Assembly: GCA_963817015.1 (NCBI GenBank)
Contig: CAWFMV010000016.1
Location: 124,001 to 188,000, forward strand
Reading direction: 5' to 3'
Length of the DNA stretch: 64,000 bases
From: VAZQ01 sp963817015
GTDB taxonomy: Bacteria; Pseudomonadota; Alphaproteobacteria; Rhizobiales; Xanthobacteraceae
This document shows, in pieces, positions 28,501 through 35,857 of this stretch. Numbering within the stretch: the stretch's first letter is position 1; every line of letters starts with the position of its first letter. The notes under the pieces were generated by a model. That model saw nothing but the letters and a program-made list of their open reading frames with translations. It did no database searches and was not told the DNA's origin. A program made the translations under genes and the position numbers.

Positions 28501-28884
28501 CAGAAAGGTGAACGAGGCGTAGATCAGCGACGTGATGGTCGAGCCGATGTAGCCGAAGCCCGCGCCGCGGGTGAGGAGGTCGATGTCCACCCCATAGGTC
28601 GACGCATAGTAGGCGATCGGCAGGCCGGTCAGGAAAATGAGCGCGCCGACGATCAGGATCGCGGCGGTCGCGTTGACGAAGCCGTAGTTGATGGCGATCG
28701 CGCCGCCGATCGCTTCCAGCGCCAGGAAGGACACCGCGCCGATGGCGGTGTTGGCAACGCGCGCGCTCGACCATTTTCGCGCGCTCTTGGCAGTGAAGCG
28801 CAGCGCATAGTCCTCGAGCGTCTGGTTCGCGACCCACTGATTGTAATTGCGGCGAACCCGGGCGATTCGTTGTTGCGCTGTCAT
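25507..28884 (-). CDS. NCS1 transporter - Cys-rich linker - histidine kinase - receiver fusion
   Basis: One 1125-residue protein. Residues 1-480 are a full NCS1 nucleobase:cation symporter with about twelve TM helices and the family text QVKINVTNAYAGSIAWSNFF. Residues 499-536 are a cysteine cluster (C499, C502, C514, C522, C525, C526, C532, C535, C536), likely metal-binding. Two more TM helices follow (about 567-590 and 604-627), then a coiled coil, HisKA with His682 in GLSHELRTPL, HATPase_c with N, G1 (DTGIGI) and G2 (GTGLGL) boxes, and a receiver with Asp968 and Lys1019 (LMKPI). A helical tail ends it. The plan resembles CbrA (transporter-kinase), but it uses an NCS1 unit and a Cys-rich linker. 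It is divergent from the urt-fmd operon. I infer that it senses, and may carry, an amide, urea or nucleobase-like ligand. Confidence 0.92.
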   Translation of the reverse strand: MTAQQRIARVRRNYNQWVANQTLEDYALRFTAKSARKWSSARVANTAIGAVSFLALEAIGGAIAINYGFVNATAAILIVGALIFLTGLPIAYYASTYGVDIDLLTRGAGFGYIGSTITSLIYASFTFLFFAIEAAIMSLALELCFGVPLFIGYVVSSLVVIPLVTHGITFISRFQAWTQPFWLTLHLIPFVFIAFADPGSFAAWTQFPGTTGADGNGFNILLFGTASTVVFSLIAQIGEQVDFLRFLPPQQRETRWSWWLAHLSAGPGWIVPGALKMLAGSFLAFLAIEHLVPADKAAEPTQMYLVAFQYVFSSPQIALGFTGAFVIISQVKINVTNAYAGSIAWSNFFSRLTHSHPGRVVWLVFNVTIALMLMELGIFKMLEHILGLYSIVAVAWVGALVADLMINKPLGLSPAGIEFKRAHLYDINPVGVGAMLAATIAGTTAISGALGATLQSLAAFLALLVAFVMAPAIAYATKGRFYVARTPRQDWGGQALVRCAICEHQFEPEDMAHCPAYSGPICSLCCTLETRCRDCCKPQARVSRQARALLARTLPDWAFRPLNSDVGRYLGVLFLFGGVIGGVLSLVYFQITLDSEMPKAALKSALWSVFFILTIIAGVIAWLFVLAQDSRRVAEEETRRQTDLLMREIEAHKRTDAKLQKAKEVAEAASKAKSRHVVGLSHELRTPLNAILGYSQLLERDTGLPPRRIEAIKVIRRSSEHLAGLIDGLLDISKIEAGRFQLNRNEVRTSEFLDQLVDMFRLQATAKGIAFHYEPARTLPAVVHTDENRLRQILINLLSNAIKFTESGRVTFRLKYRYQVAELEVEDTGIGIHRNDFDRIFQPFEHARTARAKATAGTGLGLTITKLLINVMGGNITVTSEVGRGSLFRVKLLLSEVPRPRIASTQEDRVRGYVGPRQSVVVVDDDEVQRTLVKDLLTPLGFDVQTAASGRDCLLVAERDKPNLIILDIAMPEMDGWETARRLRRVLPERTAIVVLSANAIDSSRLTDGERLHDDYLMKPIDLRQLLKTIHVLLNIEWVYDTQDMPAAIPSPAMSEPRLPPRDDISELIGLGEIGHIRRIQEKLNELEHTAPEYSGFVAQMRVFVNAFDLKRYLAALEATRSNHA

Positions 28885-29133
28885 TGCCGCCCTTCGCCAA
28901 ACGCTCGTGCTGACCCTGCTCTGCTCCCTGCGGCGTCTCCCTCGCGCGAATGCCGCCGATCCGGTGCGGCTTGTCCGGCGAGCTTAATGCCCCTCCGCTC
29001 AAGCCGCGTGCCGAAAATAGGAGCAGTGTGCGCTGCAATAAATTGCATGGCGCACCATCATCCTCGCTTCGCTGCCTCGGCGGCCGTTGTGAAGCATTGT
29101 CCGGTATTTTGATGGGTCATTCTGCGTAGGTGT

Positions 29134-29151
29134 ATACGTCAAACGACGTAT
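29134..29151. promoter_or_regulatory. Perfect inverted repeat in the kinase/urtA divergent promoter region
   Basis: ATACGTC-AAAC-GACGTAT is a perfect 7-base inverted repeat with a 4-base spacer, 91 bases before the urtA ATG. The 357-base gap between the two start codons holds no gene. The repeat is a good candidate operator for the LuxR-type regulator next door. GTGTATAC at 29130-29137, possibly a GntR half-site, overlaps its left arm. Confidence 0.55.
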
Positions 29152-29241
29152 GTTGCATTGCAGCAAGCGGATGGACGCTAGGGATCAGGAGCGAGCGCCG
29201 GCTCGATCCCCCGGTTCAGCAAGCGGAACAAGAGGCGTCAC

Positions 29242-30501
29242 ATGTCATCTGGGATCATATCGAAGTCTTTCACTCCCTCGCGGCGCGAGCTTCTTCTCGG
29301 CGCCGCGGCGCTGTCGACGAGCGCGCTGATTTCGCCGAGCGCGTGGGCGCAGCAGTTCCCCACGGCCAAGGTCAATACGACCGGCCTTGCAGTGACCGAC
29401 ACGGAGGTCACCGTCGGCATTCTGCACTCGGTCACCGGCACCATGGCGATCAGCGAGACCGGCTCGGTACAGGCCGAAAAGCTGGCGATCGAGCAGATTA
29501 ACGCAGCCGGCGGCGTGCTCGGACGCAAGATCAAATTCATCCAGGAGGATGGCGGCAGCGACTGGCCGACGTTCGCCGAGAAGGCGAAGAAGCTCCTGGT
29601 CAACGACAAGGTCGCGTCCGTGATGGGTTGCTGGACCTCGGCCTCGCGCAAGGCGGTGCTGCCGGTGTTCGAGCAATACAACGGCATGCTCTACTATCCG
29701 ACCTTCTACGAAGGGCTGGAAGCCTCCAAGAACGTCATCTACACCGGCCAGGAGGCGACGCAGCAGATCATCGCCGGCCTCGACTGGGTGCAGAAGGAGA
29801 AGGGCGCCAAGACCTTCTATCTGCTTGGCTCCGACTACATCTGGCCGCGCACCTCCAACAAGATCGCGCGCAAGCACATCGAGAACTTCCTCAAGCTCAA
29901 GGTGCTGGGCGAGGAATACTTCCCGCTTGGCCACACGCAGTTCAATTCCGTCATCAACAAGATGAAGCTCGCCAAGCCGGACGTGATCTACGCGATCATT
30001 GTGGGCGGCTCGAACGTCGCCTTTTACAAGCAGCTCAAGGCGGCTGGCGTCGATCTCACCAAGCAGACGTTGATGACCATCTCGGTCACCGAAGACGAGA
30101 TCGATGGCATCGGTGGCGAGAACATCGTGGGCGGTTACGCCTGCATGAAATACTTCCAGTCGCTCGACAACCCGAACAACAAGGGCTTTGTGTCGGCATT
30201 CAAGAAGATGTGGGGTGACAAGACCGTCATCGGCGACGTGACGCAGGCGGCCTATCTTGGGCCTTGGCTGTGGAAGCTCACGGTCGAGAAGGCCGGCAGC
30301 TTCGACATCGACAAGGTCGCCGCCGCATCACCCGGCGTCGAGTTCAAGGGTGCTCCGGAAGGCTACGTCCGCATCCACGAGAATCATCATCTCTGGAGCA
30401 AGACGCGTGTCGGCCGCGCCCGCAAGGATGGCCAGTATGACCTGGTCTACGAGACGGCTGAGCTGATGGAACCGGATCCTTATCCGAAGGGCTATCAGTA
30501 A
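29242..30501 (+). CDS. urtA: Urea/amide ABC transporter substrate-binding protein
   Basis: Periplasmic receptor of 419 residues of the UrtA/FmdD/AmiC class. The N-terminus has a Tat signal (SRRELLLGAAAL) ending AWAQQ. EVTVGILHSVTGTMAISE, INAAGGVLGRKIKFIQEDGG and FYEGLEASKNVIYTGQEATQ are the urea/short-chain-amide receptor pattern. Since a formamidase ends this operon, formamide or other short amides are as likely as urea. First gene of the operon, divergent from the transporter-kinase. Confidence 0.93.
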   Translation: MSSGIISKSFTPSRRELLLGAAALSTSALISPSAWAQQFPTAKVNTTGLAVTDTEVTVGILHSVTGTMAISETGSVQAEKLAIEQINAAGGVLGRKIKFIQEDGGSDWPTFAEKAKKLLVNDKVASVMGCWTSASRKAVLPVFEQYNGMLYYPTFYEGLEASKNVIYTGQEATQQIIAGLDWVQKEKGAKTFYLLGSDYIWPRTSNKIARKHIENFLKLKVLGEEYFPLGHTQFNSVINKMKLAKPDVIYAIIVGGSNVAFYKQLKAAGVDLTKQTLMTISVTEDEIDGIGGENIVGGYACMKYFQSLDNPNNKGFVSAFKKMWGDKTVIGDVTQAAYLGPWLWKLTVEKAGSFDIDKVAAASPGVEFKGAPEGYVRIHENHHLWSKTRVGRARKDGQYDLVYETAELMEPDPYPKGYQ

Positions 30502-30593
30502 GGTCGTTCGGGTGCCCTGGACTTCCCGGCAACCGGGGCACCCACCTTCTCCCATTCTGTTGCAAGGCGGCGTCGCAAAGACGGAGCAGCACG

Positions 30594-31521
30594 ATGTTTG
30601 GCGACTATTCGGTCGGCGATTTCATGTCGATCATGGTCATGCAGGGATTTGCCGGGCTCATTCTGTTTTCCGTGTTTGTGCTGATGGCGCTCGGCCTCGC
30701 CATCATCTTCGGGCAGATGGGCGTCATCAACATGGCGCACGGGGAGTTCATGATCCTCGGCGCCTACATGACGTTTCTCACATCGCATCTTTGCGAGACC
30801 TATGCGCCAGGTCTCTATGGCGGCTACTTCTTCATGGCGATGATCGTCGCCTTCATTGCCTCCGGCACGCTTGGCCTGCTGGTGGAATGGACGATGATCA
30901 GGCATCTCTATTCGACGGCCGCTCGATACGCTGCTCGCGACCTGGGGCCTGAGCCTGATCATGCAGCAGGCGTTCCGCTCGACCTTCGGGGCGCGCGAGG
31001 TGGGCGTTGAGCTGCCGCCCTGGATGATGGGCTCGCTGCCCGTTACCGGTTCGATCGAGGTTCAAATCAACGGTCTGTTCGTGATGGGGCTCACGCTCCT
31101 CATCACCGGCATCGTCGCGTTGCTGCTCTATCGCTCGCGCTGGGGGCTGCAGGTTCGCGCGGTGGTCTCGAATCGCACCATGAGCGGCGCCGCCGGCATC
31201 GATACGCGGCGCATCGACCGCCTGACGTTCGGGCTCGGCTGCGGCATCGCCGGGGTCGCCGGCAGCGCATTCACGATGATCGGCTCGACCGGGCCGACCG
31301 CGGGACAGCTCTACATCGTCGATACATTCCTGGTCGTGGTCTTCGGCGGCGCGCAGAGCCTCCTGGGAACCATCGCCTCCGCGCTCACGATCTCGCAGTC
31401 CCAGTCGACGCTCGAGTTCTTCCTCACCGGCTCGATGGCCAAGGTTCTCACGCTTCTCATGGTCATCGGGCTGCTCATGCTCCGTCCGCAGGGACTGTTC
31501 GTCCTCAAGGTCAGAAGGTGA
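30594..31521 (+). CDS. urtB: Urea/amide ABC permease UrtB, one frame break
   Basis: LivH-type permease of about 308 residues. It opens DFMSIMVMQGFAGLILFSVF and shows the NMAHGEFMILGAYM motif that marks UrtB. An extra T at 30911-30912 breaks the frame; removal gives HLYRRPLDTLLATWGLSLIM, the usual family text, continuing to the stop at 31521. The ATG at 30594 is 92 bases after urtA. It pairs with UrtC, whose gene starts three bases after this stop. Confidence 0.9.
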
Positions 31522-31524
31522 ATC

Positions 31525-32649
31525 ATGTCGGGAATTCGTACGGACTCTCGTACGCTTGAGTTGGTCGGCTTCGCGCTCGTTGCGGCGCTCATCCTGGTGG
31601 TGCTGCCACTGGCGCTCGATATCTTCCGGCTCAATCTCGTCGGCAAGTATCTGACATATTCCTTCGTCGCCGTCGGACTGGTGCTGTGCTGGGGCCATAC
31701 CGGCATTCTCAGCCTCGGGCAGGGAGTGTTCTTCGGGCTCGGCGGCTACTGCATGGCGGCGTTCCTCAAGCTCGAGGCGTCGAGCGCAGCGAACACCAAG
31801 ATCCAGTCAACGCCGGGCATTCCGGACTTCATGGACTGGAACCAGATCACCGAGTTGCCGTTCTTCTGGGTTCCGTTCAAGTCGCTGTCGTTTTCGCTGA
31901 TCGCGGTCGTTGTGGTCCCGACGATCGCGGCCTTCATCCTCGGTGCCGCCATGTTCAAGCGGCGCGTGGGCGGCGTCTATTTCGCGATCATCACCCAGGC
32001 GTTGGCGGCTGTTCTCACCATCCTGATCATCGGGCAGCAGGGCTACACCGGCGGCATCAACGGCATCACCGACTTGCGCACGCTGCTCGGCTGGGACATC
32101 CGCCCCGACAGCGCGAAATACATTCTCTATTTCGTGTGCTGCTTCCTGCTGCTGGGCACGATGTTCCTCGCGCGCTTTGTGATTGCGAGCAAGCTCGGCC
32201 GCATCCTGGTGGCGATCCGCGACCAGGAGGAGCGTGTGCGCTTTTCCGGCTACGACGTCGCCAACTTCAAGATCTTCGTTTTCTGCCTTGCCTCCGCGAT
32301 CGCGGCGCTGGGCGGAGCGATGTTCACACTCCAGGTCGGATTCATGTCGCCCTCGTTCGTGGGCATCGTGCCTTCGATCGAGATGGTGATCTTCTGCGCG
32401 GTCGGCGGCCGTCACTCCCTGGTCGGGGCGGTGATCGGGGCGCTCGTGGTCAACTGGGGCAAGACGCTGTTCTCGGAGTCGTTTCCGGAGCTCTGGCTGT
32501 TCGCGATGGGCGGCTTGTTCATCGCCGTCGTGCTCGCCTTCCCGCGCGGGCTCGCCGGCCTGGTGACGGATCAGATCATTCCCAGGCTGACGCGCCTTGG
32601 CGGCTCCAATAGCCGCCACGCCGAGCCAAGCCCGGCACCGGCCGAGTAG
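31525..32649 (+). CDS. urtC: Urea/amide ABC permease UrtC
   Basis: LivM-type permease of 374 residues. SLGQGVFFGLGGYCMAAFLK is the UrtC form of the motif. A long periplasmic insert follows (QSTPGIPDFMDWNQITELPF), which is also typical of UrtC. RDQEERVRFSGYDVANFKIF is the EAA region. It forms the transport channel with UrtB. Confidence 0.94.
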   Translation: MSGIRTDSRTLELVGFALVAALILVVLPLALDIFRLNLVGKYLTYSFVAVGLVLCWGHTGILSLGQGVFFGLGGYCMAAFLKLEASSAANTKIQSTPGIPDFMDWNQITELPFFWVPFKSLSFSLIAVVVVPTIAAFILGAAMFKRRVGGVYFAIITQALAAVLTILIIGQQGYTGGINGITDLRTLLGWDIRPDSAKYILYFVCCFLLLGTMFLARFVIASKLGRILVAIRDQEERVRFSGYDVANFKIFVFCLASAIAALGGAMFTLQVGFMSPSFVGIVPSIEMVIFCAVGGRHSLVGAVIGALVVNWGKTLFSESFPELWLFAMGGLFIAVVLAFPRGLAGLVTDQIIPRLTRLGGSNSRHAEPSPAPAE

Positions 32650-32666
32650 CGAAGCGGGCAGTCATC

Positions 32667-33413
32667 ATGAACAACAACACCGACTTCCTGCTTGCGCTCG
32701 AGAACGTCAGCGTCTCGTTCGACGGCTTCAAGGCCGTCAACGAGCTCAACCTCTACATCGACAAGGGCGAGCTGCGCGTGATCATCGGACCGAACGGCGC
32801 CGGCAAGACCACGGTGCTCGATCTGATCTGCGGCCGCACGCGCGTTTCGGAAGGCTCGATCAGGTTCAAGAACCAGGAGATCACCAGCTACCGGGAGCAG
32901 CAGATCGTTCGTCTTGGCATCGGCCGCAAGTTTCAGACGCCGACCATCTACGAGGATCTGACCGTGTTCGAGAACCTCGAGCTGTCGCTGCCGCGCGGCC
33001 GCAACGTGACGGGTGCGCTGTTCTGGAGCCGGACCGAGGAGGTCGCCCAGCGCGTGAACGAGGTTGCCGAGATGATCTTTCTCGATGGCGATCTCGATCG
33101 GCTGGGAGGGACGCTCAGCCACGGACAGAAGCAGTGGCTCGAGATCGGCATGCTGCTGATCCAGGACCCTGAGCTCTTGATGCTCGACGAGCCGGTGGCC
33201 GGCATGAGCGTATCGGAGCGGGCGAAGACCGCCGAGCTCCTCAACGAGATCATCAAGAACCGCTCGGTGATCGTGATCGAGCACGACATGAAGTTCGTCG
33301 AGAGCATCGCGCACCGCGTCACCGTTCTGCACCAGGGCAAGGTGCTGGCCGAAGGCGACATGCAATCGGTGCAGGCGAACCCGCGGGTCAAGGAAGTCTA
33401 TCTCGGTCATTAA
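32667..33413 (+). CDS. urtD: Urea/amide ABC transporter ATPase UrtD
   Basis: LivG-type ATPase of 248 residues. Walker A is GPNGAGKT (about residue 41). The signature is LSHGQKQW, the UrtD variant in which Gly-Gly is replaced by His-Gly. Walker B is LLMLDEPVAGMS, and the switch His is in VIEHDM. It lies 17 bases after urtC and 10 before urtE. It powers the importer with UrtE. Confidence 0.95.
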   Translation: MNNNTDFLLALENVSVSFDGFKAVNELNLYIDKGELRVIIGPNGAGKTTVLDLICGRTRVSEGSIRFKNQEITSYREQQIVRLGIGRKFQTPTIYEDLTVFENLELSLPRGRNVTGALFWSRTEEVAQRVNEVAEMIFLDGDLDRLGGTLSHGQKQWLEIGMLLIQDPELLMLDEPVAGMSVSERAKTAELLNEIIKNRSVIVIEHDMKFVESIAHRVTVLHQGKVLAEGDMQSVQANPRVKEVYLGH

Positions 33414-33423
33414 GGAGCATCAG

Positions 33424-34113
33424 ATGTTCGAGGTGCGCAATCTGTCGGCCGCCTATGGGCAGAGCCAGGCGCTGCACGGGATCGACCTCTCGGTTGGGCG
33501 TGGTGAGATCGTGGCGCTGGTCGGGCGCAATGGCATGGGCAAGTCGACCCTGATGAAGTCGCTGATCGGCGTGATGCCGGCGCGCTCGGGGCAGATCACG
33601 GTCGACGGCGTCAACGTGACCGCGCTGCCGAGCCACCGGCGTGTCGCCCGCGGCCTCGCCTACGTGCCGCAGGGCCGTCAGATATTCGGCACCATGACGG
33701 TGAAGGAGAACATCGAGACCGGATTGGTCGTCACCGGCAAGAGCGACGTGCCAAGCGAGATCTACGATCTCTTCCCGATACTCAAGGATTTCGAGCGCCG
33801 CCGCGGCGGCAATCTGTCGGGCGGTCAGCAGCAGCAGCTCGCGATCGCGCGGGCGCTCGCGAGCGACCCGAAGGTGCTGCTGCTCGATGAGCCGACCGAA
33901 GGCATCCAGCCCTCGATCATCAAGGACATCGCGCGCCTGCTGCGCGACATTCGCAGCATCCGCAATCTCTGCATCGTCGTTTGCGAGCAGTTGCTGAGCT
34001 TCGTGCTCGACATTGCCGACCGCATTCTCGTGATGGAAGGCGGCCGCATCGTGCATGCCGACACGCGCGACCATGTGGACGAGGCGGCGATCGCCCGGTT
34101 TCTCGCGGTGTAA
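33424..34113 (+). CDS. urtE: Urea/amide ABC transporter ATPase UrtE
   Basis: LivF-type ATPase of 229 residues. Walker A is GRNGMGKST, the UrtE form with Met in place of Ala. The signature is LSGGQQQQ, Walker B is LLLDEPTEGIQPS, and the switch region reads CEQLLSF, again UrtE-like. It follows urtD by ten bases and precedes the formamidase by 28. Confidence 0.95.
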   Translation: MFEVRNLSAAYGQSQALHGIDLSVGRGEIVALVGRNGMGKSTLMKSLIGVMPARSGQITVDGVNVTALPSHRRVARGLAYVPQGRQIFGTMTVKENIETGLVVTGKSDVPSEIYDLFPILKDFERRRGGNLSGGQQQQLAIARALASDPKVLLLDEPTEGIQPSIIKDIARLLRDIRSIRNLCIVVCEQLLSFVLDIADRILVMEGGRIVHADTRDHVDEAAIARFLAV

Positions 34114-34141
34114 CGAGTCAACTTGAGAGGGGAGTAAAGCT

Positions 34142-35410
34142 ATGGATCAAATGGTGACGGGAAGCAGTGCGTTGACAGGGAAGCCGAAGACGCTGATCGA
34201 GATCGATCTCAGCGAGTCGCCCTACAAGAACGACATGATCCACAATCGCTGGCACCCGGACATCCCGATCGTGGCCTGGGTCAAGCCGGGCGATGATTTC
34301 GTGATCCAGACCTATGACTGGACCGGCGGCTTCATCAAGAACAACGAATCCGCTGACGACGTTCGCGACATCGATCTCACCATCGTGCATTTCCTCTCCG
34401 GGCCGATCGGCGTCGAGGGCGCCGAGCCGGGCGATCTGCTGGTCGTCGACCTCCTCGATGTCGGGGCGCTGCCCGAGAGCCTGTGGGGCTTCAACGGCTT
34501 CTTCTCCAAGAAAAACGGCGGCGGCTTTCTCACTGATCACTTCCCGCAGGCGCAGAAGTCGATCTGGGATATCTCGGGCATGTTCACGCATTCGCGGCAT
34601 GTGCCCAATGTCAGCTTCGCGGGGCTCATCCATCCGGGTCTGATCGGCTGTCTTCCGGATCAAAAGCTGCTCGACACCTGGAATACGCGTGAGAAGGCCT
34701 TCATCGCGACCGATCCCAACCGGGTGCCGCCGCTGGCGGCTCCGCCGTTCGGCCCGACCGCGCATGGGGGCCGCGCCAAGGGCGACGCCAAGGACAAGAT
34801 CGCGGCCGAGGGTGCTCGCACGGTGCCGCCGCGCGAGCATGGCGGCAATTGCGACATCAAGGATCTGTCGCGCGGCTCGAAAATCTATTTCCCGGTCTAC
34901 GTGAACGGCGCCGGCCTTTCGATGGGCGACCTGCATTTCAGCCAGGGCGACGGCGAGATCACCTTCTGCGGCGCCATCGAGATGGCCGGCTGGCTCCATC
35001 TCAAGGTCGATCTGATCAAGGGTGGCATGGCGAAGTACGGAATCAAGAATCCGATCTTCAAGCCATCGCCGATCACGCCGACCTACAACGACTATCTGAT
35101 CTTCGAAGGCATCTCGGTCGACGAGGCCGGCAAGCAGTACTATCTCGACGTTCACATCGCCTATCGGCAGGCCTGTCTCAACGCGATCGAGTATCTCACC
35201 AAGTTCGGCTACACCCGCGCGCAGGCCTACGCCATCCTCGGCACTGCGCCATGCCAGGGGCATATCTCGGGCGTGGTCGACATTCCCAATGCCTGCGCGA
35301 CGCTGTGGCTGCCGACCGACATTTTTGATTTCGACGTCATGCCAAACGCCAGCGGGCCGATCGTGCATGTGAAGGGCGGCACGCCGATGCCGCTGTCGCC
35401 GGACAAGTGA
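34142..35410 (+). CDS. fmdA: Formamidase FmdA (acetamidase/formamidase family)
   Basis: Zinc-type amidase of 422 residues that hydrolyses formamide (or acetamide) to ammonia and the acid. Family text is present throughout: YKNDMIHNRWHPDIPIVAWV, LIHPGLIGCLPD, REHGGNCDIKDLSRGSKIYF and LHFSQGDGEITFCGAIEM. The length equals that of known formamidases. Directly behind urtABCDE and before fmdB, the order matches the fmd region of Methylophilus methylotrophus in principle. Formate and ammonia are the likely products. Confidence 0.94.
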   Translation: MDQMVTGSSALTGKPKTLIEIDLSESPYKNDMIHNRWHPDIPIVAWVKPGDDFVIQTYDWTGGFIKNNESADDVRDIDLTIVHFLSGPIGVEGAEPGDLLVVDLLDVGALPESLWGFNGFFSKKNGGGFLTDHFPQAQKSIWDISGMFTHSRHVPNVSFAGLIHPGLIGCLPDQKLLDTWNTREKAFIATDPNRVPPLAAPPFGPTAHGGRAKGDAKDKIAAEGARTVPPREHGGNCDIKDLSRGSKIYFPVYVNGAGLSMGDLHFSQGDGEITFCGAIEMAGWLHLKVDLIKGGMAKYGIKNPIFKPSPITPTYNDYLIFEGISVDEAGKQYYLDVHIAYRQACLNAIEYLTKFGYTRAQAYAILGTAPCQGHISGVVDIPNACATLWLPTDIFDFDVMPNASGPIVHVKGGTPMPLSPDK

Positions 35411-35490
35411 TGGTTCCGATTGTAGATGGAGGCGGCTTGCCGCCGCCTCCATGGCTGGCGGAAGAGGGGAGCAAGAAGGGAAATCGTACG

Positions 35491-35832
35491 ATGCCGGTCT
35501 ATGACTATCTCTGCAGCGAGTGCGGCCCGTTCACGGAGATGCGGCCGATGACGGAATGCGACGCGCCGCATGCGTGTCCGGAGTGCAGCGCGCTGGCGCC
35601 GCGGGCATTTCTCACCGCGCCGTATTTTGCGACCATGTCGAGGGAGAGCCGCCTGGCGCACGCCACCAACGAGCGCAGCGCACACGCCCCGCAGGGCCTG
35701 GCGGAGTTCAAGGCGCGGCACGGCAAGGGCTGTGCGTGTTGCAGCGGCAAGCTCTCGGCCCGCGCCGTGAAGCGTGGCAAGAACGGCGCCAAGAGCTTTC
35801 CGAGCAGCCGCCCGTGGATGATCTCGCATTAA
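35491..35832 (+). CDS. fmdB: FmdB-type zinc-ribbon protein
   Basis: A 113-residue protein with an N-terminal zinc ribbon: MPVYDYLCSECG, then ACPECSALAPRAF. A second Cys cluster GCACCSGKLSARAVKRG lies near residue 80. FmdB family members often accompany formamidase genes and were proposed to regulate them, but the molecular role is not settled. It lies 80 bases after fmdA with its own SD. It is convergent with htpG, 25 bases away. Confidence 0.92.
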   Translation: MPVYDYLCSECGPFTEMRPMTECDAPHACPECSALAPRAFLTAPYFATMSRESRLAHATNERSAHAPQGLAEFKARHGKGCACCSGKLSARAVKRGKNGAKSFPSSRPWMISH

Positions 35833-35857
35833 ATCGGGGTTAGGAACGTTGTCGGTC

